Below, piece by piece: positions 19,096 to 29,074 of a DNA stretch of 64,000 nt (position 1 is its first letter; each line of letters begins with the position of its first letter). The DNA lies in NCBI GenBank assembly GCA_016873225.1, contig VGXS01000013.1, positions 1 through 64,000 of the forward strand, written 5' to 3'. The notes below the pieces were generated by a model. The model made no database searches and was not told the DNA's origin. It worked only from the letters and a program-made list of their open reading frames with translations. The position numbers and the translations under genes are program-made. The DNA comes from Planctomycetota bacterium (GTDB taxonomy: Bacteria; Planctomycetota; Planctomycetia; Gemmatales; Gemmataceae).

Positions 19096-19638
19096 ATGGC
19101 CCGTTTGTTGGAAAAATACCGCAAGGAAATCATGCCGGTGCTGGCCGAGAAGTTCGGCCGGACCAACCCCATGAGCCTGCCCCGTTTGCAGAAGATCGTG
19201 GTGAACATGGGCGTTGGCAAGGCGGTGCAGGAAAAGGCTCGCATCGAGCAGGCCGCCGAGCAACTGAGCCAGATCACCGGCCAGCGCGCCCAGGTGACCA
19301 AGGCCAAGCGCGCCGTCTCGGGTTTCCGGCTTCGCGAGAACCTTGAGATCGGATGCCGGGTCACGCTTCGCGGCAAGCGTATGTTCGAGTTCCTCGACCG
19401 GCTGCTGAACCTGGCCCTTCCCCGTATTCGCGACTTCCGGGGAGTGAACCCGAAAAGCTTCGACGGGAACGGAAACTACAGCATGGGCCTCGTGGAACAG
19501 AATGTGTTTCCCGAGATAAATCCGGACAAGGTGACCTTCACGCAGGGCATGGATGTGACCTTCGTGACCAGCACCCGGCAGGACGACGAGGCCCGCGAAC
19601 TTCTTCGCGCCTTCGGAATGCCCTTCAGGGACAAGTGA
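19096..19638 (+). CDS. rplE: 50S ribosomal protein L5
   Basis: [45 protein letters not shown]...[27 protein letters not shown]. Confidence 0.96.
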   Translation: MARLLEKYRKEIMPVLAEKFGRTNPMSLPRLQKIVVNMGVGKAVQEKARIEQAAEQLSQITGQRAQVTKAKRAVSGFRLRENLEIGCRVTLRGKRMFEFLDRLLNLALPRIRDFRGVNPKSFDGNGNYSMGLVEQNVFPEINPDKVTFTQGMDVTFVTSTRQDDEARELLRAFGMPFRDK

Positions 19639-19663
19639 CACAAAGCAGGCTTGGAGTAGCGAC

Positions 19664-19924
19664 ATGGCGACCGATGCGAAGAATGTGGGATTCCGGAGGG
19701 CTCTTGCCCGCCTGGAGGAACACGCCCGGCAAATGCAGAAGCGGCCGGAGGAGAGGATCAAGTCGAGGGTGATGGAACCCCGCGAGATGATCCGCATCCG
19801 AATGCGTTGCCGCATGTGCGGACGATCCCGCGCCGTTTACCGCAAATTCGGCATCTGCCGCATTTGCTTCCGTAACCTGGCCAGCGACGGGTTGATTCCC
19901 GGCGTTCGCAAGGCCTCCTGGTAA
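19664..19924 (+). CDS. rpsN: 30S ribosomal protein S14 (zinc type) with N-terminal extension
   Basis: [40 protein letters not shown], preceded by about 46 residues. Confidence 0.94.
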   Translation: MATDAKNVGFRRALARLEEHARQMQKRPEERIKSRVMEPREMIRIRMRCRMCGRSRAVYRKFGICRICFRNLASDGLIPGVRKASW

Positions 19925-19947
19925 GGACAGACAGGACACCACGAATC

Positions 19948-20400
19948 ATGATGACCGACACGATCGCCGACATGCTCACGCGGATCCGCAATGGCAACCG
20001 GATTGAGCGCCCCGTCGTTGACATGCCCGCCTCGAAGCTCAAGCTCGGCATCGCCGAGACGCTGAGGCGCGAGGGATTCATCACCCACTTCCAGGTGGGT
20101 CGGGCAATCCTCGACGAGCAGGGCCGCCCTCTTTTCCAGGAAGTCGGCGGCGACGAGATCGGCAACGGCAAGGTGACGCTTAGGCTGCACCTCAAGTATG
20201 GTCCGGACGGCGAGAAGGTGATCCGTCACATCTCTCGCTCGAGCAAGCCCGGCCGCCGCGTCTTCATGGCGTCGCGGGAATTGACCAAGGTTCTTGATGG
20301 CCAAGGAATCAGGGTGCTCAGCACGAGCCACGGCGTCATGAGCGACCGCGAGGCGAAGTCGCGCAACCTCGGTGGCGAAGTCCTGTGCACGGTGTGGTGA
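19948..20400 (+). CDS. rpsH: 30S ribosomal protein S8
   Basis: DTIADMLTRIRNGNRIERPVVDMPASKLKLGIAETLRREGFI...SKPGRRVFM...GIRVLSTSHGVMSDREAKSRNLGGEVLCTVW. Confidence 0.96.
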   Translation: MMTDTIADMLTRIRNGNRIERPVVDMPASKLKLGIAETLRREGFITHFQVGRAILDEQGRPLFQEVGGDEIGNGKVTLRLHLKYGPDGEKVIRHISRSSKPGRRVFMASRELTKVLDGQGIRVLSTSHGVMSDREAKSRNLGGEVLCTVW

Positions 20401-20438
20401 GACAAGTTTGAACCGCCCCGCGGGCGGAGGAGTTTAAG

Positions 20439-21029
20439 GTGTCACGCATCGGCAAAGCTCCCGTGGCGGTTCCCGCCGGGGTCGAGTTCAAGATCAACGC
20501 CCGCCAGTTGGGCGTGAAGGGTCCCAAGGGCACCCTCAAGTTTGAGCATCATCCGCTGGTGACCGTGTCGTATGACGACAAGGCCCGCAGCGTTGAGGTG
20601 AAGAGGGTCAGCGACGAGCGCCTGGCGCGTTCGGTGCATGGCCTGACCCGGACGCTGATCTCGAACATGATCGAGGGAGTCACCAAGGGCTACGAACGGC
20701 GACTGGTCGTCATCGGCCTGGGTTACAAGGCCGAACTCGACAAGAAGGACAAGCGCATCGTCCTCCTCAAGGTGGGTTACGCGAACACCGTGGGCGTGCG
20801 CGCTCCCGAAGGCGTGACCGTCGAGATCGGCGAAACCTCCTACAAGGTTGAGGGATCGGGCGAGGAAAAGGTCGCCTGCATCACGGTCCGAGGCGCCGAC
20901 AAGCAGGTTGTCGGCCAGTATGCCGCCGACCTTCGCGCCGTCCAGCCCGCCGAGCCTTACCAAGGCAAGGGCGTGCGGTACTTCGGCGAGGTCGTGCGCC
21001 GCAAGGAAGGCAAGACCAAGGGCGCCTGA
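20439..21029 (+). CDS. rplF: 50S ribosomal protein L6
   Basis: [43 protein letters not shown]...[10 protein letters not shown]...[21 protein letters not shown] (GTG start). Confidence 0.96.
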   Translation: MSRIGKAPVAVPAGVEFKINARQLGVKGPKGTLKFEHHPLVTVSYDDKARSVEVKRVSDERLARSVHGLTRTLISNMIEGVTKGYERRLVVIGLGYKAELDKKDKRIVLLKVGYANTVGVRAPEGVTVEIGETSYKVEGSGEEKVACITVRGADKQVVGQYAADLRAVQPAEPYQGKGVRYFGEVVRRKEGKTKGA

Positions 21030-21079
21030 CCGGCGCGATGAGATGGGGCGGCGCTGTCCGCCCGTGGGGGAAACGGTTC

Positions 21080-21448
21080 ATGAGCGTCACCAAGCAGAAG
21101 GCCCAAAGCCGCCAACGCCGGCGGAACCGAGTCCGGAGCGCTGTCCGCGGCACGATCGAGCGTCCGCGCCTGACCGTTTTCCGGTCGAGCAAGCACATTT
21201 ACGCCCAGGTGATCGACGACGACCGAGGCGTGACCCTGGCCTCGGCCAGCACCGTGTCGCCTGAACTCAAGGGCAAGGTCACCTATGGCGGCAACATCGC
21301 CGCGGCCCAGGCCGTGGGCCAACTGCTCGCCGACAAGGCCAAGGCCGCCGGTGTCGCGAAGGTGTGCTTCGACCGCGGTCATTACCGTTATCATGGCCGG
21401 ATCAAGGCGCTGGCTGATGCCGCGCGCACCGGCGGACTGAGCTTCTGA
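21080..21448 (+). CDS. rplR: 50S ribosomal protein L18
   Basis: [33 protein letters not shown]...[27 protein letters not shown]; start MSVTKQK at 21080. Confidence 0.95.
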   Translation: MSVTKQKAQSRQRRRNRVRSAVRGTIERPRLTVFRSSKHIYAQVIDDDRGVTLASASTVSPELKGKVTYGGNIAAAQAVGQLLADKAKAAGVAKVCFDRGHYRYHGRIKALADAARTGGLSF

Positions 21449-21483
21449 AACGCCAATAGCCCGAAGGGGCGCGGGGAATCGAC

Positions 21484-21996
21484 ATGGCCAAGGATCGTGA
21501 CAGGGACAGGGGCGAGAGGGTTTCGGACGGTCTTGAGGACCGCCTGATCAAGGTTCGCCGCAGTTCGACCACCGTGAAGGGCGGACGGCGGTTCACCTTC
21601 AACGCCCTGGTGGTGATCGGGGACGGCAAGGGACGCGTGGCCTTTGGTTACGGCAAGGCCAACGAAGTGCCCCCCGCCGTCGAAAAGGCCACGAAGGAAG
21701 CCCGCAACCTGGTGCAGCGGCGCAGGCCCGTGCAACTGCGTGGCGACACCATCCCCCACAGGATTGTCGGCCGTTACGGCAGCAGCCGCGTGATCCTCGT
21801 GCCGGCGGGCGCCGGCACGGGCGTCAAGGCGGGCGCCAGCGTCCGTGCGGTTCTCGAGGTCGCCGGCGTGCGGAACATCCTCACCAAGGTGCACGGGAGC
21901 ACCAATCCCATCAACCTCATCAAGGCGACGCTTGACGGCCTGGAAAACCTCCGGTCCCGCGAGTCGGTGGCCCGCCTGCGTGGAGTGGCACTCTGA
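21484..21996 (+). CDS. rpsE: 30S ribosomal protein S5
   Basis: LIKVRRSSTTVKGGRRFTFNALVVIGDGKGRVAFGYGKANEVPPAVEKATKEARNL. Confidence 0.96.
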   Translation: MAKDRDRDRGERVSDGLEDRLIKVRRSSTTVKGGRRFTFNALVVIGDGKGRVAFGYGKANEVPPAVEKATKEARNLVQRRRPVQLRGDTIPHRIVGRYGSSRVILVPAGAGTGVKAGASVRAVLEVAGVRNILTKVHGSTNPINLIKATLDGLENLRSRESVARLRGVAL

Positions 21997-21997
21997 C

Positions 21998-22489
21998 ATG
22001 GATCTCTCAACACTTTCCCACGGCGTCCACAAGCGGAAGCTCAAGAAGCGCGTCGGCCGCGGAATCGGAACCGGTCATGGCAAGACCGGCAGCCGCGGAA
22101 CCAAGGGCCAATACGCCTCGGCGGGTGCCGAACTTCCGCGCTCGATCTTCGAGGGCGGCCAGATGCCGCTCTTCCGCAAGATTCCCAAGCGCGGATTCAG
22201 CCACGGCCTGTGGGACAAGAAGTTCCATGCCGTGAATGTGGGCGACCTCAACGGCTTCCCCGAGGGCACCCTCGTCGACCAGAAGGCCCTCGACCGGGCC
22301 GGGGTTGCCAAGGGCCCGGCGGATGGCGTGCGGATCTTGGGCACCGGCGAACTGAAGGTGAAGCTGGTCATCAAGGCCCATCATTTCAGCAAGTCGGCAC
22401 TCGAGAAAATCCAGAAGGCTGGCGGCACCGCCGAGGTGATTCCCCCGGCCAAGAAGCCGGTCCGGAATAAGATGAAACCGCGCCGATAG
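21998..22489 (+). CDS. rplO: 50S ribosomal protein L15
   Basis: MDLSTLSHGVHKRKLKKRVGRGIGTGHGKTGSRGTKGQYASAG...; 1-bp gap after rpsE, so no rpmD in between. Confidence 0.94.
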   Translation: MDLSTLSHGVHKRKLKKRVGRGIGTGHGKTGSRGTKGQYASAGAELPRSIFEGGQMPLFRKIPKRGFSHGLWDKKFHAVNVGDLNGFPEGTLVDQKALDRAGVAKGPADGVRILGTGELKVKLVIKAHHFSKSALEKIQKAGGTAEVIPPAKKPVRNKMKPRR

Positions 22490-22519
22490 AATCCTGAGCC
22501 CCGCGCCTCGAGGAGCCCC

Positions 22520-23899
22520 ATGGGCAAGCTGAGCAACATTCTCCGGATTCCCGAGCTGATGCAGAAGCTCGGGATAACCCTGCTTTTCCTCGCGATCTAC
22601 CGCGTGGGTTTCTCCATACCTCTGCCTTACATCGACCAGGAGAAGCTCAACCGCAGCATGGGCGGATCCGGCGGGCTCAACAGCGTCTTCAACTTTGTCT
22701 CGATGTTCTCCGGCGGCGACCTGTCGGGCGCTACGGTGTTCGGCCTGGGAATCATGCCCTACATCTCGGCCGGCATCATCATGCAGTTGATGGCGTATGT
22801 CGTGCCGGCCCTCCACAGGCTCCAGAAGGAGGAGGGGCAAGCCGGCCAGAAACAGATCAACAAGTACACGCGCCTGCTGACGGTGGTGATTTGCACTGTT
22901 CAAGCCGGGTTTTATCTCAATTACCTCCTCGGCGACAAGGGCGGCGCGTCGTCGGGGTCCATGGGCTTTCCCGACGCCTCGCTCCCGGCGGGCTATTTCA
23001 TCGCCATGCTGCTCAGCATGGTCGTCGGAACCCTGTTCCTGATGTGGATCGGGGAACAGATCGACGAGTACGGAATCGGCAACGGCGTGAGCCTCATCAT
23101 CATGGCCGGTATCCTGGCGCGCTTGCCCGCCGCGGTGATCACCCTGCTTTATGAGCAGACGGCGACGGGATGGCGGTTCAAGGACTCCGTCCTGACCCTT
23201 GGCGGCTCGGGACAGGACATGAGCTTCGAGAGGCTGGCCACCCTGGTCGTGCTGTTCATCGCCGTGGTTGTCGCGGTTGTCATCATCACCCGCGCCCAGC
23301 GGCGGATTCCGATGCAGTCGGCCCGCCATGTGCGCGGTTCGCGCGCCTTCGGCGCCGCCGGCAGGCAGTACCTGCCCATCAAGATCAACCAGGCCGGCGT
23401 CATGCCCGTGATCTTCGCCAGCAGCCTGCTCACCCTTCCCTACTTCCTGTTCACGGCGATGGCCTCCTCAACCCAATGGGAATGGGCCCGGCGCATCGCC
23501 GACGCCTTCCAGCGGCAGGGTTGGGTCTACTGCGTCAGCGAGATCCTGCTCATTTACCTCTTCAGCTATGTCTGGACGGGCGTGATCTTCGATCCCAAGG
23601 AAATATCCGAGAACCTCAAGCGGGGCGGCAACTTCATTCCCGGCTACCGGCCTGGCGTCCGCACCGCCGAGTACATCGACCGCGTGCTGCTGCGGATCAC
23701 CTATGTGGGATCCGCCTTCCTCGCGGTCATCGCGATCTCTCCAACCCTCGTCTCGAGCTTCCTGGAAGTGCGCCCCGATGTGGCGCAGTTCTTCGGTGGC
23801 ACAAGCCTTCTCATCGTGGTCAGCGTGGCCTTGGATGTCGTCCAGAGGATCAACAGCCACTTGGTGATGCGGAATTATCCGGGGCTGACGGACGATTGA
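22520..23899 (+). CDS. secY: Preprotein translocase subunit SecY
   Basis: 459 aa, about 10 TM; LGIMPYISAGIIMQLM, GIGNGVSLIIMAGI, YLPIKINQAGVMPVIFASSLLTLP. Confidence 0.97.
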   Translation: MGKLSNILRIPELMQKLGITLLFLAIYRVGFSIPLPYIDQEKLNRSMGGSGGLNSVFNFVSMFSGGDLSGATVFGLGIMPYISAGIIMQLMAYVVPALHRLQKEEGQAGQKQINKYTRLLTVVICTVQAGFYLNYLLGDKGGASSGSMGFPDASLPAGYFIAMLLSMVVGTLFLMWIGEQIDEYGIGNGVSLIIMAGILARLPAAVITLLYEQTATGWRFKDSVLTLGGSGQDMSFERLATLVVLFIAVVVAVVIITRAQRRIPMQSARHVRGSRAFGAAGRQYLPIKINQAGVMPVIFASSLLTLPYFLFTAMASSTQWEWARRIADAFQRQGWVYCVSEILLIYLFSYVWTGVIFDPKEISENLKRGGNFIPGYRPGVRTAEYIDRVLLRITYVGSAFLAVIAISPTLVSSFLEVRPDVAQFFGGTSLLIVVSVALDVVQRINSHLVMRNYPGLTDD

Positions 23900-23955
23900 C
23901 CGTTCCGGTCTGGCCCCAGGCCGGACCCTGGCGTGCCTGACCCGAAAGGTATCGC

Positions 23956-24618
23956 ATGAGGCTGATCCTCCTCGGCCCTCCCGGCTGCGGCAAAGGTACG
24001 CAGGCCAAGATGCTGTGCCGGGATGCCCGCGCCGAACATGTGGGCACCGGCGACCTGCTTCGTGACGCCATCCGGCGCGAAACATCCGCCGGAATCGAGG
24101 CCCGCCGCGAGGTCGACGCCGGGCACCTTGTTCCCGACGAGGTCGTCAACCTCCTCATCGGCGAGAGGTTCGGGCGGGGCGACCGGCCTTCCCGGTTCGT
24201 GATGGACGGCTACCCCCGCACCCTGCCCCAGGCACACGCCTTCGATTCCATTCTTTCCGGAGTCGGCATGGCGCTTGACGGCGTCGTCATGATGCAGGTC
24301 AGGGACGAGCTCATCGTCAACCGCGTCAGCGGCCGCTGGTCGTGCCCGAAGCTCGGGTGCAAGGCGACCTACCACATTGATTCCAACCCGCCCGCGCGCC
24401 CGGGGTTCTGCACCGACTGCGGCACGGGACTGGTGCAGCGCGCCGATGACGCCCCCGCCACCGTCGGGGAAAGGCTCGTGATCTACCACCGCGACACCGA
24501 GCCCCTGGTTCCCCACTACGAGAAGGCGGGAATCCTGATCCGCGTCGATGGCGAGGGCGACATCGGCGTCGTGGGGCTGGCGATCAGGCAGGCGCTTGCC
24601 ACGCGGGGCCTGCTGTGA
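23956..24618 (+). CDS. adk: Adenylate kinase
   Basis: MRLILLGPPGCGKGTQAKML..., FVMDGYPRTLPQA, lid domain with CPKLGCKATYH...CTDCG. Confidence 0.96.
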   Translation: MRLILLGPPGCGKGTQAKMLCRDARAEHVGTGDLLRDAIRRETSAGIEARREVDAGHLVPDEVVNLLIGERFGRGDRPSRFVMDGYPRTLPQAHAFDSILSGVGMALDGVVMMQVRDELIVNRVSGRWSCPKLGCKATYHIDSNPPARPGFCTDCGTGLVQRADDAPATVGERLVIYHRDTEPLVPHYEKAGILIRVDGEGDIGVVGLAIRQALATRGLL

Positions 24619-24652
24619 TCGCGCCAGGTGTTGCCTTCGGGGGCGATCGGGG

Positions 24653-25474
24653 ATGGTGAGGCAGGGGGGATCGTCGCAACCGCGGCTCAAGACCCGGGCC
24701 CAGATGGAACTGATGCGCCGCGCCGGCAGGCTTGTGTCGGAAGCCCTCGCCATGTGCCGGCGGATGGCAGTTCCGGGCTGCGCCTTGTCCGAACTCGACT
24801 CCGCCGTTGAAGCCCTCTTCGTCTCGCGCGGGGCCCAGCCCCTGTTCAAGGGTTATCCGGGCAAGGTGCCCTATCCCGGCAGCACCTGCCTGTCGGTCAA
24901 TGAGCAGGTCGTTCACGGGTTGCCCGGGGCGAGGATGCTGCAGGAAGGCGACCTCCTCAAGGTGGACACGGCCTGCAGGCTTGACGGTTGGTGCGCCGAC
25001 GCGGCGGTGACCCTTGGGGTTGGAAGGGTCAGTTCCGGGAAGGACAGGCTGAGGCGGGTGACGGAGGAGGTCTTGCAGCTGGCGATCCGGGAGCTGGCTT
25101 CCGGAGTGAAGCGCAGGGGCCTGTGGTCTGAAGTGGCCAAGCGTATGCAGCTGCACGCCGAGTCCGCCGGGTTCCAGATGGTGACCCAATATGTCGGCCA
25201 CGGGATCGGCGAAACGATGCATGAACCGCCCCAGGTTCCCAACTACTTCGACCGTGAGACCCTCGGAACGGATTTCAGGCTGGTTCCTGGTCTTGTTTTG
25301 GCCGTGGAACCCATGGTGAACATGGGAGTTTCGCAAACCAAGGTGCTTCGCGACCACTGGACTGTCGTAACGCGGGACGGACTTCCCAGCGCCCATGTGG
25401 AGCATACCTTGGCGCTGACGGCGGACGGTGTCTGGGTGATCACCTCGGATCGGGATGACGATGTCGTGAAATAG
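24653..25474 (+). CDS. map: Methionine aminopeptidase type I
   Basis: RAQMELMRRAGRLVSEAL...KVDTACRLDGWCADAAVTLGVG...YVGHGIGETMHEPPQVPNY...LVLAVEPMVNMG. Start at 24653 chosen over the long N-terminal ORF extension overlapping adk. Confidence 0.94.
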   Translation: MVRQGGSSQPRLKTRAQMELMRRAGRLVSEALAMCRRMAVPGCALSELDSAVEALFVSRGAQPLFKGYPGKVPYPGSTCLSVNEQVVHGLPGARMLQEGDLLKVDTACRLDGWCADAAVTLGVGRVSSGKDRLRRVTEEVLQLAIRELASGVKRRGLWSEVAKRMQLHAESAGFQMVTQYVGHGIGETMHEPPQVPNYFDRETLGTDFRLVPGLVLAVEPMVNMGVSQTKVLRDHWTVVTRDGLPSAHVEHTLALTADGVWVITSDRDDDVVK

Positions 25475-25484
25475 CGTGAAACCC

Positions 25485-25513
25485 TTGTCAGTGCAGGGGA
25501 ATTGATCTAATAT
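25485..25513 (+). promoter_or_regulatory. Sigma70-like promoter candidate upstream of rpmJ
   Basis: TTGTCA (25485-25490), 17 nt spacer, TAATAT (25508-25513); 26 nt before the rpmJ ATG. Confidence 0.65.
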
Positions 25514-25538
25514 CGACGTTTCGCGCGGAGGGCGTGAC

Positions 25539-25652
25539 ATGAAGGTGCGATCAAGCGTGAAGCGGATTTGCGAAAAGTGCAAGATCATCAAGCGCGAGGG
25601 CAAGGTCCTCGTGATTTGCGAGAATCCGCGACACAAGCAGCGCCAAGGCTGA
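25539..25652 (+). CDS. rpmJ: 50S ribosomal protein L36
   Basis: [37 protein letters not shown], read directly; below the ORF-track size cutoff. Confidence 0.97.
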   Translation: MKVRSSVKRICEKCKIIKREGKVLVICENPRHKQRQG

Positions 25653-25692
25653 TTTCCGGGAAACGGGGGCCATGGCCCCTTGGGAGTAGAAA

Positions 25693-26073
25693 ATGCCTCG
25701 TATTCTGGGTGTGGACCTTCCCAACGACAAGCCGACGCACATTTCGCTGCGTTACATTTACGGCATCGGCCCCGCATTGGCCCTGAGGATCTGTGAAGAG
25801 GCCCGCGTCGATCCCCTGCGCCGTGCCCGGGAACTGTCCGACGACGATATCAGCCGCATCGCGACCATCCTCGACCGCGAATACACCGTCGAAGGCCCCC
25901 TTCGTCGGCAAACCCAGCAAAATATCGCCAGGCTCAAGGATATCGGCAGCTACCGTGGGATGCGGCATCGGCGCAGCCTTCCCTGCCGCGGCCAGCGCAC
26001 CAAGACGAACGCCCGCACCCGCAAGGGCCCCCGCAAGACGGTGGCCGGCAAGAAGGGCGTCAAGGACAAGTAA
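25693..26073 (+). CDS. rpsM: 30S ribosomal protein S13
   Basis: [37 protein letters not shown]...[30 protein letters not shown]. Confidence 0.97.
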   Translation: MPRILGVDLPNDKPTHISLRYIYGIGPALALRICEEARVDPLRRARELSDDDISRIATILDREYTVEGPLRRQTQQNIARLKDIGSYRGMRHRRSLPCRGQRTKTNARTRKGPRKTVAGKKGVKDK

Positions 26074-26145
26074 AAATTCACGAGGCATTCCCGGTTCATG
26101 GCCGGGTTCGCATGGGCGTTTTGAATCATTTTCGGAGAGGCAAGC

Positions 26146-26526
26146 GTGGCGAAGACGAAGAAGCGCAAAGTCAGGCGCAATGTGAATCAGGGCATCGCCC
26201 ATATTCGCGCCACTTTCAACAACACCATCGTGACGATCACCGACCGTCAGGGCGACACACTTTGCTTCGCTTCAGGCGGACAGGTTGGCTTCAAGGGAAG
26301 CCGCAAAAGCACGCCTTTCGCGGCGCAGCGCGCTGCCGAGGTGGCGGCGGAAAGGGCCTCGAAGTTTGGGGTCCGCGACCTTGATGTCCGTGTGCAAGGG
26401 CCCGGCGCCGGGCGCGAGTCGGCCGTCACGGCCCTTCAGGCGTCCGGAATGATCATCAAGTCGATTGAGGATGTGACGCCATTGCCGCACAATGGTTGTC
26501 GTCCTCCGAAGAAGCGTCGAGTTTAA
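26146..26526 (+). CDS. rpsK: 30S ribosomal protein S11 (GTG start)
   Basis: [48 protein letters not shown]...[15 protein letters not shown]. Confidence 0.97.
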   Translation: MAKTKKRKVRRNVNQGIAHIRATFNNTIVTITDRQGDTLCFASGGQVGFKGSRKSTPFAAQRAAEVAAERASKFGVRDLDVRVQGPGAGRESAVTALQASGMIIKSIEDVTPLPHNGCRPPKKRRV

Positions 26527-26595
26527 AAGACACGGCAGCCCCGACATTCGACCGGGCTGCAAGGGAACCTGAACGGGGAGCATCGGCGGGATACC

Positions 26596-27249
26596 ATGGC
26601 AAGAACCACCAATCCGGTTTGCAAGATGTGCCGGCGCGAAGGCCGCAAGCTGTACCTCAAGGGCACTCGCTGCGAGTCCGACAAGTGTTCCGTCAGTCGT
26701 CGCAACAAGCCGCCCGGCATGCACGCCGACCGGCGCTCAAAGCCTTCCGAATACGGTACCCGTCTTCGCGAGAAGCAAAAACTCAAGCGGTTTTACGGCA
26801 TTCTCGACCGCCAGTTCCACCGCACCTTCGACCAGGCGACCCGCGCCACCGGCAATACCGGCGAGCAGCTTCTTTCCTTGATGGAAAGACGGCTCGACAA
26901 CGTGGTTTACCGGATGGGTTGGGCTGGCAGCCGCGCCGCGGCCCGTCAGTTGGTCGCCCACGGCCATTTCACGATCAATGGCAAGCATGTCGACATTCCC
27001 AGCCTTCTGGTGAAGCCCGGCGATCTGGTCTCCGTGAAGGCCAGGGAACGCTCCCTTTCCATCGTGCGCAAGCTCTCGGAAGGGGTCGGCCGCAAGGAAC
27101 TTCCGGCCTATCTGGAGGCGCAAGGCTCCGAAAGTGAACCGCCCCAGTGCCGGGTCACGAGGATGCCCAGCCGCACCGATGTCGACCCCCGTCTTGAGGA
27201 TCAGGGGCCGCTTCGCGAGCAGCTCATCATCGAATTCTGCTCCCGTTGA
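26596..27249 (+). CDS. rpsD: 30S ribosomal protein S4
   Basis: MARTTNPVCKMCRREGRKLYLKGTRCESDKCSVSRR...ERRLDNVVYRMGWAGSRAAARQLVAHGHFTINGKHVDIPS. Confidence 0.96.
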   Translation: MARTTNPVCKMCRREGRKLYLKGTRCESDKCSVSRRNKPPGMHADRRSKPSEYGTRLREKQKLKRFYGILDRQFHRTFDQATRATGNTGEQLLSLMERRLDNVVYRMGWAGSRAAARQLVAHGHFTINGKHVDIPSLLVKPGDLVSVKARERSLSIVRKLSEGVGRKELPAYLEAQGSESEPPQCRVTRMPSRTDVDPRLEDQGPLREQLIIEFCSR

Positions 27250-27343
27250 CCATCACCAAGGTGTTTCGCCGGGCTTGGAGTCCGGCGAACTCCATCCGGG
27301 GAAACTGACGGCCCGCCGGCCGTAGACCGAGGAGACCGAGACA

Positions 27344-28339
27344 ATGCGAATCCGTTGGCGTGGACTTGAGCTTCCCAGCCGCGTGGCGACCGACCGCCCC
27401 GCGATGACCGACACCTATGGCAAGTTTTCCATCGAGCCGTTCGAGCGCGGCCTGGGGGTGACGATCGGCAACAGCCTCCGGCGCGTGCTCCTTTCCACGC
27501 TCGAGGGCAGCGCGATCACGCAGATCAAGATCCGCGGTGTCGCCCATGAAATCACCACCCTGCCCGGTGTCGTCGAGGATGTCACGGACATCGTCCTCAA
27601 CATCAAGAGCCTCGTGGTGCGTAACACCTCCGACGAGCCCAAGGTGATCCGGATCGAGCGGTCGGAGAAGGGAACGATCTTCGCCCGCGACATCATCACC
27701 GATCCGTCGGTTGAAATCATCAATCCCGACCATGTGATCGCCACCCTCACGGGCGACATCACCTTTCAATGCGAGATGACCGTGGAGAATGGCCGGGGTT
27801 ACCGCCCCGCCGAGGAAAATGTCCAGAAGGATCGCGAGATCGGCGTCATTCCGGTGGACAGCAGCTTCTCCCCCGTGGTCAAGGTGAAGTACGAGATCGT
27901 CGACACCCGCGTGGGCCAGAAGACGAATTATGACCGCCTTGTCCTTGAGATTTGGACCAACGGCACCACCTCGCCCCAGCTCGCGCTTGTCGAGGCGGCC
28001 AAGATTCTCCGCAAGCACCTCAATCCGTTCGTCCAGTACAGCGAACCTGGCCCCGAAGTCTCGATCGACGATCGCCCCGACTCGGCTGGCGGCTCGCATG
28101 ATATGGAACTTGAGCGCAAGCTGGCGATGAGCCTCGCCGAGCTCGAGTTGTCCGTCCGCGCGACCAATTGCCTTGAAACCGAGGGCATCACCACCGTCCG
28201 CGACCTGGTGACCCGCAACGAGGCCGAACTCCTCGAGGTCCGCAACTTCGGCGAGACGACGCTGAAGGAAGTCAAGCAGAAGCTGAGCGAGCGCGGCCTT
28301 GAATTGGGACAAAGGATTCCCGGCGCCCTCCGCCGCTAA
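27344..28339 (+). CDS. rpoA: RNA polymerase subunit alpha
   Basis: [38 protein letters not shown]...; C-terminal [50 protein letters not shown]. Confidence 0.97.
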   Translation: MRIRWRGLELPSRVATDRPAMTDTYGKFSIEPFERGLGVTIGNSLRRVLLSTLEGSAITQIKIRGVAHEITTLPGVVEDVTDIVLNIKSLVVRNTSDEPKVIRIERSEKGTIFARDIITDPSVEIINPDHVIATLTGDITFQCEMTVENGRGYRPAEENVQKDREIGVIPVDSSFSPVVKVKYEIVDTRVGQKTNYDRLVLEIWTNGTTSPQLALVEAAKILRKHLNPFVQYSEPGPEVSIDDRPDSAGGSHDMELERKLAMSLAELELSVRATNCLETEGITTVRDLVTRNEAELLEVRNFGETTLKEVKQKLSERGLELGQRIPGALRR

Positions 28340-28365
28340 CCGACAAAACGAAGGGGTATCGTGAC

Positions 28366-28851
28366 ATGCGCCATCTGAAATCGGGCCGCAAGCTCAACCG
28401 CAACGCCGCCCATCGCCGATCTCTTTTCCGCAACATGGCGTGCGCCCTGATCGAGCACGGCCAAATCGTGACGACGGTCGCCAAGGCCAAGGAACTTCGT
28501 CCGTTTGTCGAAAGGCTCGTCACCATGGCGAGGCCGAAGGAGGGGCGCGACCCTGTCACCGCCCGCAGGCTCGTCATTTCCCGGTTGGGACCCACCGCCA
28601 AGACGGTCTTGACAACCGACAAGGCCAATGAGTCGATCCAGCAGGAATGGCTCAAGAGCAATGTCCTGCGCAGGTTGATGGAACGCGCGGCGGCCTACGA
28701 GGCGGCGAAGCGCCCCGGTGGTTACACCCGCGTCATCAAGATGTCCGATTACAGAATCGGGGATGGCGGGGCAAAAGCGCTCATTGCCTTCATTGATCCA
28801 AACGAGGCCAAGGTGGCCCGCGAGGAAACCTCCGCCCCCACGGTTTCCTGA
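28366..28851 (+). CDS. rplQ: 50S ribosomal protein L17
   Basis: MRHLKSGRKLNRNAAHRRSLFRNMACALIEHGQIVTTVAKAKELRPFVERLVTMAR. Confidence 0.96.
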   Translation: MRHLKSGRKLNRNAAHRRSLFRNMACALIEHGQIVTTVAKAKELRPFVERLVTMARPKEGRDPVTARRLVISRLGPTAKTVLTTDKANESIQQEWLKSNVLRRLMERAAAYEAAKRPGGYTRVIKMSDYRIGDGGAKALIAFIDPNEAKVAREETSAPTVS

Positions 28852-28878
28852 TATCTCTTGCCTAGTCCGAAATCCTTG

Positions 28879-28914
28879 CCAAGGGCCCGTTTTCGGGCCC
28901 TTGGTTCTTTTTTT
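28879..28914 (+). terminator. Rho-independent terminator of the ribosomal cluster
   Basis: CCAAGGGCCCG-TTTT-CGGGCCCTTGG stem followed by TTCTTTTTTT. Confidence 0.93.
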
Positions 28915-28965
28915 GCCTAGAAAGACCAATAGAAAAATCTTGCTTATGAATTTAATTGAATATCG

Positions 28966-28980
28966 CACGAATTATTCGTG
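28966..28980. promoter_or_regulatory. Short palindrome CACGAAT-T-ATTCGTG in AT-rich intergenic region
   Basis: 7-bp perfect arms around one base, about 95 bp upstream of the 1323-aa ORF. Confidence 0.4.
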
Positions 28981-29074
28981 ATGGATTTTTCTGGATACGA
29001 ATTGATATACAAGGCTTAGGCGAGGAATCTCCTGGTCTTTGGAGGGAGTCAACTTTCCGGGGAATGAACCTTCC

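Noticed and set aside
22007-23329. 440-aa minus-strand ORF
   Set aside because: Antisense to rplO/secY, which are unambiguous.
24548-24652. 35-aa N-terminal extension of Map overlapping adk
   Set aside because: Sequence MARATSASWGWRSGRRLPRGACC is an out-of-frame reading of adk, not Map-like.
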